Part shown: positions 24,320-34,757 of the stretch, in pieces
How positions within the stretch are numbered: position 1 is the stretch's first letter
How the letters are laid out: every line of letters starts with the position of its first letter
NCBI GenBank assembly: GCA_016792685.1
Contig: JAEULQ010000010.1
Span: 1-40,713 of the forward strand
DNA length: 40,713 nt
Reading direction: 5' to 3'
Origin: Tabrizicola sp.
GTDB lineage: Bacteria; Pseudomonadota; Alphaproteobacteria; Rhodobacterales; Rhodobacteraceae
Notes under the pieces: model-generated
Told to the model about the DNA's origin: nothing
The model's database searches: none
What the model saw: only the letters and a program-made list of their open reading frames with translations
Program-made: the position numbers and the translations under genes

Positions 24320-24895
24320 ATGGACCGTTCACCCGAAATGGACGCTTTTCTGGCCGCCTCGGCGCAAGCCCTGCGGAGCGCGACCAGGGGCGAAGCCGCA
24401 CGCGCCGCCGAAGCGGTCATCCAGCGCTGGGATAGTCGGGTGGGGACGGCTGGACCGGGCGGGCAAAAGCTTCCGGTCTGCGATTGGGTCGACAGGGCGT
24501 TAGTCGGGGCGCCAATACCGCGCCAGGAGCTTGCGACGGCCTTTGCCGGCCTCAAGGATCGACTGGCCTGGAAGCGCCGGGCCTCGGCCGATCCTGCCGA
24601 CACGCTTTTTTGGGACGGGCATGCGAATGCGGTGATCCTTGGGCCGGGCGGGATCGAGGTGCGCGATGACCTTTGGGTCGGTGTCACCGTCATGGCGCCC
24701 GGCATCCGCTATGTCGACCATGACCATCCGCCGGAAGAGGTCTATCTGGCGCTGACACCAGGCGAATGGTGGAATGCGGCGATGGACTGGACCGACCCGG
24801 GCCCGACCGGGTTCATCTACAATCCGCCGGGGATCGCCCACGCCATGCGGTCGGGCGCAGGTCCGTTTCTGGCGCTGTGGTATCTGCCGCTTTAG
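24320..24895 (+). CDS. DMSP-lyase-family cupin protein
   Basis: A 191-residue protein with a helical N-terminal half and a C-terminal cupin barrel. The metal site is visible: two histidines in YVDHDHPPEEVYLALTPGEWW with the Glu-Val-Tyr that follows, and the second-motif histidine in YNPPGIAHAMRSG. This layout matches the DMSP lyase cupins DddL/DddQ (Pfam DMSP_lyase), which release dimethyl sulfide from dimethylsulfoniopropionate and are frequent in Rhodobacterales. Whether this copy acts on DMSP cannot be told, since relatives with other activities exist. The ATG at 24320 has GGAGGTGCG upstream. It stands alone between the tRNA and the convergent gyrB. Confidence 0.7.
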   Translation: MDRSPEMDAFLAASAQALRSATRGEAARAAEAVIQRWDSRVGTAGPGGQKLPVCDWVDRALVGAPIPRQELATAFAGLKDRLAWKRRASADPADTLFWDGHANAVILGPGGIEVRDDLWVGVTVMAPGIRYVDHDHPPEEVYLALTPGEWWNAAMDWTDPGPTGFIYNPPGIAHAMRSGAGPFLALWYLPL

Positions 24896-24898
24896 CCA

Positions 24899-24912
24899 GG
24901 GCCTGACGGCCC
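24899..24912. terminator. Small GC hairpin between convergent cupin gene and gyrB
   Basis: GGGCC-TGAC-GGCCC is a perfect 5-bp stem with a 4-nt loop in the 36-bp gap between the two stop codons. Weak evidence for a shared terminator. Confidence 0.35.
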
Positions 24913-24931
24913 CGGCCGTGTTCAGCGGCGA

Positions 24932-27440
<2,509 letters not shown>

Positions 27441-27463
27441 CCCTTGGCCACAAGATTTGGTGG

Positions 27464-28084
27464 TCAGGTAAAGGGGATAACCAGCCCGACGCCGATGAGG
27501 AGGCAACCCGAGGCGATGTTCAACCGGCGCATGGCAGCGGGGCTGGACAGAAGCCTGCGGGCGCGGTCGAGGAACCAGGCCAGGGCAAGGTTTCCGAGCA
27601 TCGGGATCAGGGCCGAGATGAGCAGGATCGCGACGATATCCGGGGCGGTGATGCGCGACAGATCGAAGAAGCCGGGCAGCACGCCCATGTAGAACAGGAT
27701 GGCCTTGGGGTTGCCGATCACGGCGGCGACGCCCACCGCAAAGCCTGCCCAGGCGCCGGGGCGAGTCAGGCGGCTGTCGGCGTCGATGGGTGCGGCGGGC
27801 TTGCGGATCAGAAGCACGCCCATGATCAGGAAGACCCCCGCCGCGACCCAGCGCAGGACCGCAAGGAAATCGCCGTAAAGCGAGAGGATCCAGCTGAGGC
27901 CAAAGACTGCCGCGAGGGGCCAGATCAGGTCGCCCAGCGCGACGCCGATCGCCAGGGGCCAGGCACCGCGCATGCCGAAGGCAAGCGCCCGGGCAGTCAG
28001 GGCGACCCAGACCGGGCCGGGCACGGCCCAAAGGGCAGCCATGCCAAGCGCGTAAAGCCAGAGTTCCCAGAGCGTGACGGTCAT
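27464..28084 (-). CDS. LysE-family amino acid exporter
   Basis: A 206-residue inner-membrane protein with about six hydrophobic segments, of the LysE/RhtB translocator family that exports amino acids or related metabolites. Family features: an N-terminal helix ending in AVPGPVWVALTARALAFGMRGAW, GVALGDLIWPLAAVFGL, and FAVGVAAVIGNPKAILFYMGVLPGFFDL with the conserved NPKA motif. The ATG is at 28082-28084, seven bases after the acetyltransferase stop with GAGG near it, so the two are co-transcribed. Substrate unknown. Confidence 0.9.
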   Translation of the reverse strand: MTVTLWELWLYALGMAALWAVPGPVWVALTARALAFGMRGAWPLAIGVALGDLIWPLAAVFGLSWILSLYGDFLAVLRWVAAGVFLIMGVLLIRKPAAPIDADSRLTRPGAWAGFAVGVAAVIGNPKAILFYMGVLPGFFDLSRITAPDIVAILLISALIPMLGNLALAWFLDRARRLLSSPAAMRRLNIASGCLLIGVGLVIPFT

Positions 28085-28091
28085 GATGGCC

Positions 28092-28625
28092 TCAGAAAAG
28101 CTCGCCGAGAAGGTCGAGCGGCAGAGTGTCGTCCCAAAGGCGGTCGGAAAGTTCAAGTACCTGCAGGTGATCCGAACCCTCATTCCGGCGAAGCGAGCCG
28201 GTCCAGGCGCCTGTCAGGTCAAGATAGGTCAGCGGGTTGGCGACCTTGCGGAAGCCGGCGGCGGGATAAAGCGCGGCGGTGCCAAAAAGAAGCGCGTGGC
28301 TTGCGGGTGACTGGCGGGCCTCGGCCAGAGCGGCCTGCAGAAGGGTCGCGGCATGGCCTTTGCCGCGCGCCTCGGGGGCGGTGGCGACATCGGCGATGCC
28401 CGCGATGGTCAGTAGCTGGTCGCCCAAGCGGACGGCGCGCAGTTGCACGGCAAGATGGGCGGTGATCCTGTCCTGATCGCGGATCACATGGCGCCAGCTG
28501 TGCCGGGTCTGAAAGAAGCTCCGCCCCCCGAAATTGGTCTTGAAGCAGCGCGCCAGAAGGGTGGCAATGGCGGCGTCATCGGCGGCGGTGAGCGCCTGTT
28601 CGGCAATGGTTTCCGGCGCGGTCAT
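28092..28625 (-). CDS. GNAT-family N-acetyltransferase
   Basis: A 177-residue acetyltransferase. The acetyl-CoA-binding motif A is IAGIADVATAPEARGKGHAATLLQAAL (about 73-100), where the RGKGHA part matches the R/Q-x-x-G-x-G/A rule. Motif B follows with SHALLFGTAALYPAAGFRKVANP. A short region around NFGGRSFFQTRHSWRHVI precedes it. The ATG overlaps the recF stop by four bases (ATGA), indicating coupling in a recF-GNAT-lysE run. The acceptor substrate is unknown. Confidence 0.85.
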   Translation of the reverse strand: MTAPETIAEQALTAADDAAIATLLARCFKTNFGGRSFFQTRHSWRHVIRDQDRITAHLAVQLRAVRLGDQLLTIAGIADVATAPEARGKGHAATLLQAALAEARQSPASHALLFGTAALYPAAGFRKVANPLTYLDLTGAWTGSLRRNEGSDHLQVLELSDRLWDDTLPLDLLGELF

Positions 28626-29710
28626 TGCGTCACCTTCGAGGTCCCGTGGTCATCGGCGATCTGAAGCGTCTGGGCCCGGTTGCCGAGCGTGACGAAAAGC
28701 TCTGCCTCGGTCCCGGTCATCAGCGCCTGCGCGCCCAGGGCGCAGATCTCGTCATAAAGCGCGGCGCGGCGGTTCTCATCCAGATGGGCGGCGACCTCGT
28801 CGAGGAGGAGGATCGGCGCCTTCCCCAGGTCCTGCGCCAAGGCCCGGGCATTGGCGAGGATCAGGCTGATGAGAAGCGCCTTCTGTTCACCGGTCGAGCA
28901 TTGGTCGGCGGGCACATCCTTGGCGCTGTAGCGGGCCAGAAGGTCGGCGCGGTGGGGGCCTATCAAGGTCCGGCCCGCGGCGATGTCACGGCGGCGGCCT
29001 TCGGCAAGGGCGATGGCGAGGTCATCGGGTTCGGTTGTGCCCTCGGGCCCGGTCAGGGTCAGCTCGGCCGAGGGAAAGGCGCTGGCCGGGTCGGCGGCGG
29101 TCGCGATGCGGGCGATGGCCGCGCGGCGGTGGGCGGTGATTTTCTGCCCGGCCTCGGCCATCTGCGCCTCAAGTGCGGCATACCAATGCGCGTCGGTGAC
29201 CTGATCCTTGATCAGCCGATTCCGGTCGCGCATCGCCTTGTCATAAGCAAGCGAGTGTTCAGCATGGTCCGGGAAGAAGGACAGCGTCATCCGGTCGAGG
29301 AAACGGCGGCGGCCCTCGGCGGCCTCGATCCAGAGCCGGTCCATGGCGGGGACCAGCCAGAGAATACGGAGGACGCGGCCAAGGCTGGCTTGCGTGGCGG
29401 CCTTGCCGTCGATGCGGACCTGCCGGGCCTCGCCGGGTTCGGCCCAGGTCTCCAGCTCATGCGCGGCGGTCAGGCCCTGGACGCTGGCGCTGATCTTCCA
29501 GCCAAGCGCCTCGGGCCTGCGGGCCAGATCCTCGACGGCAGCGCGGCGGAGGCCCCGGCCGGGGGAGAGGAGCGAGACGGCTTCGAGAATATTGGTCTTG
29601 CCCGCCCCATTCGGGCCGACGATGGCGACAGGGCGGCCGTCAAACCCCAGCCGCCCGGCGCGGTGGCTGCGGAAATGCGACAGCTGAAGAGAAGCAACCA
29701 CAAGGCCCAT
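28622..29710 (-). CDS. recF: DNA replication and repair protein RecF
   Basis: An SMC-like ABC ATPase that works with RecO and RecR to load RecA on gapped DNA. Length is 362 residues from the ATG at 29708-29710 (MGLVVASLQLSHFRSH), the N-terminus usual for RecF; an in-frame GTG 33 bases upstream has no ribosome-binding site. Walker A is GPNGAGKT (32-39). The signature segment RTLIGPHRADL and CSTGEQKALLISLILA come later, followed by the Walker B ILLLDEVAAHLDENRR. A 181-bp gap with no clear gene separates it from the MazF-like gene. Confidence 0.95.
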   Translation of the reverse strand: MGLVVASLQLSHFRSHRAGRLGFDGRPVAIVGPNGAGKTNILEAVSLLSPGRGLRRAAVEDLARRPEALGWKISASVQGLTAAHELETWAEPGEARQVRIDGKAATQASLGRVLRILWLVPAMDRLWIEAAEGRRRFLDRMTLSFFPDHAEHSLAYDKAMRDRNRLIKDQVTDAHWYAALEAQMAEAGQKITAHRRAAIARIATAADPASAFPSAELTLTGPEGTTEPDDLAIALAEGRRRDIAAGRTLIGPHRADLLARYSAKDVPADQCSTGEQKALLISLILANARALAQDLGKAPILLLDEVAAHLDENRRAALYDEICALGAQALMTGTEAELFVTLGNRAQTLQIADDHGTSKVTQ

Positions 29711-29891
29711 GCGCAGTCGGTAGCGCGCAAAAGCCCTGATCACAAGGACAAGCCGATAGCATCATCGAAGCGGACTACACCAGGCCACAGCTTGGAATCG
29801 CTGGCGGGCCTGGCGGCCTCTCGCGAGGTCTTGAGACGGATGCCGAAGCAGAGCCGCAACGAGGTTTAAGTGGCCTCTTGGCCCGTTCTTG

Positions 29892-30302
29892 TCAAGGCCG
29901 CAGCCCCAGACCGGCCAAGATACAAGCCTGAACTTGGGCAAAGTTTGCAGGATCGAGCGTTTCGGTAAGGTAAACCCGCCGCCCATCCTTGCCGCGACCA
30001 AGGCGGAACAGGTCCGCACGATGCAGCCCAATCGCATAGATCATATCACCTTTGACCCAACATTTCCGCGAAGTCCATGGCGCCGGAAGATCAAAACCCA
30101 GCTCGATTTCGGCATGGAATGGCATGACCTGCGACGGCGCTGTCGTGCTAAGGGGCACAACGGTACAAAGCCCCGGGCGGGCTTTCATCTTTGGCGAGAC
30201 CACCACGCAGGGCCGCGGCTTCACCATCTCGGGTTCCTTGAAGGCCGCATCGAACCTTACAAGGACAACCGCGCCCTGTTTCGGATGGAACTGAAGCGGC
30301 AA
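29892..30302 (-). CDS. PemK/MazF-like toxin-family protein
   Basis: A 136-residue protein with the PemK/MazF beta-barrel pattern: PKQGAVVLVRFDAAFKEPEMVKPRPCVVVSP at the N-terminus (the usual GxVVxVxF...KxRPxVVVS), then CTVVPLSTTAP and a later YAIGLHRADLFRLG segment. MazF-type proteins are mRNA-cutting toxins. The start is TTG at 30300-30302, with GAGGG six bases upstream that overlaps the dnaN stop codon; no ATG is available. No antitoxin-like gene adjoins it, being only nine bases after dnaN and well before recF. It may be a solitary or repurposed member rather than an active toxin. Confidence 0.75.
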   Translation of the reverse strand: MPLQFHPKQGAVVLVRFDAAFKEPEMVKPRPCVVVSPKMKARPGLCTVVPLSTTAPSQVMPFHAEIELGFDLPAPWTSRKCWVKGDMIYAIGLHRADLFRLGRGKDGRRVYLTETLDPANFAQVQACILAGLGLRP

Positions 30303-30311
30303 ATTCTGCCC

Positions 30312-31430
30312 TCAGACCCGCATCGGCATGACGACATAGACAGCCGAAGTGTCATTGCCTTCGCGCATCAGCGTGGGGTCGGCGGCGGAGTTGAAGAGGA
30401 AGACGGCATTCTCGCGGTCGACCTGGCTGGCGATTTCCAAGAGGTACTTGGCGTTGAAGCCAATCTCCAGCCGCTCGTCGCCATAGGCCACGGCAAGCTC
30501 TTCTTCGGCGGCGCCAGAGTCGGGCGAGTTGACCGACAGGATCAGCCTATCCTCGTCGAGGCTGAGCTTCACGGCGCGGGAGCGTTCGGACGAGACCGTC
30601 GCCACCCGGTCGACGGCCTTGGCGAATTCCGTGGCATCGACTTCCAGCTTGCGGGTGTTCCCGGTCGGGATCACGCGGGTGTAGTCGGGGAACGTACCGT
30701 CGATGACCTTGGAGGTCAGCGTGATCGCCGGGGTGGCGAAGCGGACCTTGGTTTCCGAGACCGAGACGGCAATGGTCGCCTCGTCATCGTCGAGAAGCTT
30801 GCGCAGCTCACCCACCGTCTTGCGGGGCACGATCACGCCGGGCATGCCATCGGCGCCCTCGGGCAGCGGCGCATCGATCCGGGCCAGCCGGTGGCCGTCG
30901 GTGGCCACGCAGCGCAGGACCTTGCCGCCATCGCCTTGGCTGACATGCATGTAGACGCCGTTCAGGTAATACCGCGTCTCCTCGGTCGAGATCGCGAATT
31001 TCGCCTTGTCGAAGAGGCGGCGCAGGACCGGGGCGGGGGCGGAGAAATTCGAGGAATATTCGCTGGTCGCCATGACCGGGAAATCTTCCTTCGGCAGCGT
31101 GGCGAGGCTGAAGGTCGAGCGGCCCGCCGCAATCGTCAGGCGGCCTGCGGCGCTGTCTTCCGACAGGCTGACCAGCGCGCCATCGGGCAGCTTGCGGGTG
31201 ATCTCATGCAGCATCACGGCCGAAACCGTCGTCGCGCCGGCGCGTTCGACCATGGCGGGGGCACGGTCCACGACCTCGATGTCCAGATCGGTGGCGCGCA
31301 GCGAGACCTGGTTACCCTCGGCCTCGATCAGCACGTTGGCAAGGATCGGAATGGTGTTGCGGCGTTCAACGACCGACTGCGCCTGAGCAAGCGCCTTCAG
31401 AAGTGTGGCGCGTTCGATGCTGAGCTTCAT
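30312..31430 (-). CDS. dnaN: DNA polymerase III sliding clamp (beta subunit)
   Basis: The ring-shaped processivity clamp for DNA polymerase III. It has 372 residues in three repeated clamp domains. Typical segments are MKLSIERATLLKALAQAQSVVERRNTIPILANVLIEA at the start, VATDGHRLA in the middle domain, VDRVATVSSERSRAVKLSLDEDRLILSVNSPDSGAAEE, and a C-terminus VMPMRV matching the family's MP[M/L]R[V/L] that contacts partner proteins. It lies 115 bp after dnaA with its own promoter-like sequence in the gap. Confidence 0.98.
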   Translation of the reverse strand: MKLSIERATLLKALAQAQSVVERRNTIPILANVLIEAEGNQVSLRATDLDIEVVDRAPAMVERAGATTVSAVMLHEITRKLPDGALVSLSEDSAAGRLTIAAGRSTFSLATLPKEDFPVMATSEYSSNFSAPAPVLRRLFDKAKFAISTEETRYYLNGVYMHVSQGDGGKVLRCVATDGHRLARIDAPLPEGADGMPGVIVPRKTVGELRKLLDDDEATIAVSVSETKVRFATPAITLTSKVIDGTFPDYTRVIPTGNTRKLEVDATEFAKAVDRVATVSSERSRAVKLSLDEDRLILSVNSPDSGAAEEELAVAYGDERLEIGFNAKYLLEIASQVDRENAVFLFNSAADPTLMREGNDTSAVYVVMPMRV

Positions 31431-31463
31431 CTCTCTCCCCCTGCCGACCCGTTAGGGACAGCA

Positions 31464-31491
31464 AATCTATCCGGTTTCCACCGGTTCACAA
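31464..31491 (-). promoter_or_regulatory. Possible dnaN promoter with a palindrome in its spacer
   Basis: TTGTGA (31486-31491) and TAGATT (31464-31469) are 16 bp apart on the minus strand, upstream of dnaN. The spacer contains the perfect inverted repeat CCGGT-ttcc-ACCGG (31471-31484), a possible operator. Both hexamers match consensus only moderately. Confidence 0.4.
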
Positions 31492-31518
31492 GTGCTTGCC
31501 GGGACTGTGCGGAGCTTT

Positions 31519-31543
31519 CCGGGGCCCGTCAAGGGCGCCCCGG
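31519..31543 (-). terminator. GC-rich hairpin just after dnaA
   Basis: On the minus strand CCGGGG-cg-CCC-ttgac-GGG-CCCCGG, with only a two-base bulge, sits three bases after the dnaA stop. There is no U-tract. It probably ends or attenuates the dnaA message before dnaN. Confidence 0.5.
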
Positions 31544-31545
31544 CT

Positions 31546-32904
31546 TCAACCCTGCAGCAAGCGGCGCAGAAGCTGCAGATCGTCGGAAAGCTGGCTGTCG
31601 ATGGTCATCAACTCTTCGATCTTGCGCACGCCATGCATGATCGTGGTGTGGTCGCGGCCCCCGAAGCGGCGGCCGATTTCCGGCAGGCTGCGCGGGGTCA
31701 GCTGCTTGGAGAGATACATCGCCACCTGCCGGGGCCGGGCGATATTGCGCAGCCGCTTTGGCCCGATCATGTCGGAGAGGCGGATGTTGTAATGCTCGGC
31801 CACCTTGCGCTGGATCTCCTCGATGGAAAGCTTGCGGTCGGAGGAGCGCAGGATATCGGCCAGGCAGTCCTGGGCGAGGTCGAGGGTGATTTCGCGGCCG
31901 ACCAGCGAGGCGAAGGCGAAAAGCCGGGTCAGCGCGCCTTCAAGTACGCGGACGTTGGTGGTGATGCGATGGGCGAGGAACTCCAGCACACCATCGGCCA
32001 GGACAAGGCCGCGGTACTGGCTGCGGTAATGATCGACCTTCTGCTGCAGGATGCCGAGGCGAAGCTCGTAGTCGGTCGGGTGCAGGTCGACCACCAGGCC
32101 GCATTGCAGGCGCGACTTGATGCGCTCCTCAAGGTCCTTGATTTCCCCCGGCGCGCGGTCGGCCGAAATGACGATCTGTTTGTTCTGATCCACAAGGGCG
32201 TTGAAGGTGTGGAAGAACTCCTCCTGGGTCGAATCCTTTCCGGCGATGAACTGGACATCATCGACCATCAGGACGTCGACCGAGCGGAAGAGCTCCTTGA
32301 AATCCATGACCTGGCGCTCGCGGAGCGCCTGCACAAAGCGGTACATGAACTGCTCGGCCGAAAGATAAAGGACGCGCAGGTCGGGGCGGCGGGCCTGCAG
32401 CTCATGCGCGATGGCATGCATCAGGTGGGTCTTGCCGAGTCCGACGCCGCCGTAAAGGAAAAGCGGGTTGAAGGTGACAGGGCCCCCTTCGGCCACCCGG
32501 CGGGCGGCGGCATGGGCCAGTTCGTTCGGCTTGCCGACGACGAAACTGTCAAAGGTGAAGCGGGCGTCCAGGGGCGCGCCTGGCAGCTCATCCTCGGAAA
32601 CGCGCGGACGGGCAACCGGTTTGGCAGCCGACTTGGCCGCGGCAACGGCGCGCGGCTTGGCGGGTTCGCCCACGGCGAATTCGACCCGGTCCACAAGCTC
32701 TCCGGCGCTGGCCAGCTGCGAGCGGATATGGTCGGCGTAATTGCGCTGTACCCAGTCGCCAAAGAAGATCGTCGGCACCTCGAAACGCGCAACGCCGTTC
32801 TTCAAGGTCGAGAGTTTGAGCGGTTCGATCCAGGTCACGTAGTTGTTCTTGCCCACGCGCTTGATCAGTTCTTCCCGCACCTGCCCCCAGGTTTCGTTTG
32901 TCAT
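31546..32904 (-). CDS. dnaA: Chromosomal replication initiator protein DnaA
   Basis: The AAA+ initiator that binds oriC and opens DNA. It has 452 residues from the ATG at 32902-32904 (MTNETWGQVREEL). Domain I contains WIEPL and FFGDWVQRNY; domain II is a short Ala/Pro/Lys linker (80-105). Domain III starts TFDSFVVGKPNELA with Walker A GGVGLGKT (152-159), Walker B VLMVDDVQF and sensor segment VISADRAPGEI. Domain IV has IGRRFGGRDHTTIMHGVRKIEEL, the DnaA-box-binding signature. The frame stays open about 60 codons upstream, but that part does not resemble DnaA. Confidence 0.97.
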   Translation of the reverse strand: MTNETWGQVREELIKRVGKNNYVTWIEPLKLSTLKNGVARFEVPTIFFGDWVQRNYADHIRSQLASAGELVDRVEFAVGEPAKPRAVAAAKSAAKPVARPRVSEDELPGAPLDARFTFDSFVVGKPNELAHAAARRVAEGGPVTFNPLFLYGGVGLGKTHLMHAIAHELQARRPDLRVLYLSAEQFMYRFVQALRERQVMDFKELFRSVDVLMVDDVQFIAGKDSTQEEFFHTFNALVDQNKQIVISADRAPGEIKDLEERIKSRLQCGLVVDLHPTDYELRLGILQQKVDHYRSQYRGLVLADGVLEFLAHRITTNVRVLEGALTRLFAFASLVGREITLDLAQDCLADILRSSDRKLSIEEIQRKVAEHYNIRLSDMIGPKRLRNIARPRQVAMYLSKQLTPRSLPEIGRRFGGRDHTTIMHGVRKIEELMTIDSQLSDDLQLLRRLLQG

Positions 32905-33429
32905 TCTTTGACCTGCCAAGTTCCCCGAGTCGCTGGCAAGATGCCGCGCCCGCCCTGTTCCTTCCGCTACAAGACACTTCGACAGGCTCACCCCGGTCGC
33001 GATGCGACCGTTGGAGGAACCGACTCTCTTAGGGGACAGAACACCATGCAACCGCGCTGCCGGGCGTCCGGCAGCCATTGCCACATGCGTCTGGGCAGCT
33101 TGTGCGCTGCCTTCAAATCATTGATCGCAAACGGAAAACCCAGATAAAACGGCGCAGACAGCGCCCAATCCGTGCAGCAGCTTTCCCTTTGCGACCCGTT
33201 CTTGTCCCCCAAGACGAAGTGAATCGCAGGGGCACGCTAACAAGGCCCGCGCAAGCTCTGCAACCGAACAACGCGCTTGACAGAGATTCCCGAAACCCGA
33301 ATCCGGGGCCTCTGGCAAATCGGCAACGGAGGGGCGGAATTCGGGGGCTGCGGAGGGTCGGAAAGCCAAAGGGCGCAACCCTTGCGGGTGCGCCCCAGAC
33401 TGTTCCGGATTCGGTCCGTTCTGGCCCGA
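32905..33429. promoter_or_regulatory. rpsT-dnaA spacer rich in GANTC sites
   Basis: A 525-bp non-coding stretch between the rpsT stop and the dnaA start. It holds six GANTC sequences, the site of the alphaproteobacterial CcrM methylase, at 32927, 33022, 33221, 33285, 33299 and 33408. It also holds a perfect inverted repeat GGTCGC-gat-GCGACC (32995-33009) and the rpsT terminator. I found no TTATCCACA-like DnaA box, so oriC is not assigned here. The dnaA promoter must lie in it, but no clear -35/-10 pair stands out. Confidence 0.45.
33371..33395 (-). terminator. Rho-independent terminator of rpsT
   Basis: On the minus strand GGGCGCA-CCC-gcaa-GGG-t-TGCGCCC forms a 10-bp stem with one bulged base, followed by TTTGGCTTTCC. 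It lies 35 bases after the rpsT stop. Confidence 0.75.
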
Positions 33430-33699
33430 TCAGGCCTTGACGACGGCCTTCACGCGCGAGGCGAGGCGCGACATCTTGCGCGCAACGGTGTTCTTGTGCA
33501 GCACGCCCTTGGTCACGCCACGGGCCAGTTCCGGCTGGGCGGCCTTCAGCGCGGCAGCGGCAGCTTCGCCATTGCCCGAAGCGATGGCTTCTTCGACCTT
33601 GCGCAGGAAGGTGCGGATGCGCGAACGGCGGGCCTTGTTGACGGCATAGCGGGCGTCGGCCTGACGGGCGCGCTTCTTGGACTGGGCGGTATTTGCCAT
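33430..33699 (-). CDS. rpsT: 30S ribosomal protein S20
   Basis: An 89-residue basic helical ribosomal protein that binds 16S rRNA. The N-terminus [39 protein letters not shown] and the C-terminal [22 protein letters not shown] are typical of S20. AGGAAG precedes the ATG. Location just upstream of dnaA, on the same strand, is common in alphaproteobacteria. It has a clear downstream terminator, so dnaA is probably not read from its promoter. Confidence 0.97.
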   Translation of the reverse strand: MANTAQSKKRARQADARYAVNKARRSRIRTFLRKVEEAIASGNGEAAAAALKAAQPELARGVTKGVLHKNTVARKMSRLASRVKAVVKA

Positions 33700-33757
33700 G
33701 GGTGGCTTCCTTGCGGTCTATCGGTTTCAAATCTGTCGCACGAAAGACCAGAAGGCC

Positions 33758-33773
33758 CCATCCCGAAGGATGG
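33758..33773 (-). promoter_or_regulatory. UUCG-tetraloop hairpin in the rpsT leader
   Basis: On the minus strand CCATCC-TTCG-GGATGG is a perfect 6-bp stem closed by C-UUCG-G, an exceptionally stable tetraloop, about 60 bases upstream of the rpsT ATG. It probably belongs to the rpsT 5' leader, if the -10-like TATAGG (33817-33822) marks the promoter. S20 regulates its own synthesis in E. coli; a similar role here is speculative. Confidence 0.35.
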
Positions 33774-33921
33774 ATCTGATTCTTGCCTAAGCGGGCCCAC
33801 GCGCATGTGGGGCTGGCCTATAGGGCAAGTCACAGGGAAAGGAAAGCCCCTGCCCGCCGGTAACTGCGTCACGCATCGCTGACGCCCTGCCGAGACGACG
33901 ACGGCGCTCGCGGCGGACGGG

Positions 33922-34698
33922 CTAGCGGTCGCGGAACTGCGGTTGGCGTTTTTCCAGGAAGGCGGCCATGCCTTCCTTCTGGTCTTCGGTCGCGAAGGCC
34001 GCGTGGAACATCCGCCGCTCGAACAGAAGCCCTTCGGCCAGCGAGCCTTCCTGCGCGCGGTTCACGCATTCCTTCACGATCATTGCCGTGACGGTGGATT
34101 TCTCGACGATCTTGGCTGCTGATTTGAGCGCCTCTTCGATCAGCGCCTTTGCCGGCACGATCCGCGAGACGAGGCCGCAGCGTTCGGCTTCGGCGGCTTC
34201 CATGAAACGGCCGGTCAGATGCATGTCCATCGACTTGGACTTGCCGACCGCCCGGGTCAGGCGTTGGGTGCCGCCGAGGCCCGCGACGATGCCGAGGTTG
34301 ATCTCGGGTTGGCCGAACTTGGCTGTGTCGGAAGCGATGATGAAATCGCACATCATCGCCAGCTCGCAGCCGCCACCGAGGCAATAGCCCGAGACGGCCG
34401 CAATGATCGGCTTGCGCACGCGGTTGATCGCCGCGACTTCCGCGCCGAAGAGGTCATCGAAGTAGACATCGATGAAGGACTTCTCGGACATCTCGCGCAC
34501 ATCGGCCCCGGCGGCGAAGGCCTTTTCCGAACCGGTCAGAACGATGCAGCGGATCTTGTCATTCGCTTCCGCCGCCGTCATGGCCGCCGCAAGTTCCCGC
34601 ATCAGCGTGGAATTCAGCGCGTTCATGGCATCGGGGCGGTTGAGTCGGATCAGGGCGACATAGTCCTCGATCTCGACGATCAGCGTTTCATAGGCCAT
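33922..34698 (-). CDS. Enoyl-CoA hydratase (crotonase family)
   Basis: A 258-residue crotonase-fold enzyme that hydrates trans-2-enoyl-CoA in fatty acid oxidation. Features: [12 protein letters not shown] near the N-terminus, [15 protein letters not shown] forming the first oxyanion-hole and CoA pocket, [18 protein letters not shown] with one catalytic glutamate, and [20 protein letters not shown] with the second. The start has GGAGGCCACCT just upstream. Both catalytic glutamates are present, so true hydratase activity is likely. It stands alone between mutM and rpsT. Confidence 0.93.
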   Translation of the reverse strand: MAYETLIVEIEDYVALIRLNRPDAMNALNSTLMRELAAAMTAAEANDKIRCIVLTGSEKAFAAGADVREMSEKSFIDVYFDDLFGAEVAAINRVRKPIIAAVSGYCLGGGCELAMMCDFIIASDTAKFGQPEINLGIVAGLGGTQRLTRAVGKSKSMDMHLTGRFMEAAEAERCGLVSRIVPAKALIEEALKSAAKIVEKSTVTAMIVKECVNRAQEGSLAEGLLFERRMFHAAFATEDQKEGMAAFLEKRQPQFRDR

Positions 34699-34757
34699 AG
34701 GTGGCCTCCTTCGTGGCAGTCGGGGAGACTCCTAGCAGCAAACGGCGGCTTGGCAAG

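Noticed and set aside
29711-29891. A gene between recF and the PemK/MazF-like gene
   Set aside because: The open frames there lack ribosome-binding sites and known motifs; I see no clear RNA structure or promoter either.
32905-33429. Chromosomal origin (oriC) next to dnaA
   Set aside because: No TTATCCACA-like DnaA boxes or clear AT-rich unwinding element were found by eye; in this group oriC often lies away from dnaA.
33078-33440. Plus-strand frame of 120 codons in the rpsT-dnaA spacer
   Set aside because: Arg/Pro/Gln-rich translation without motifs, it runs across the rpsT terminator, and lacks a ribosome-binding site.
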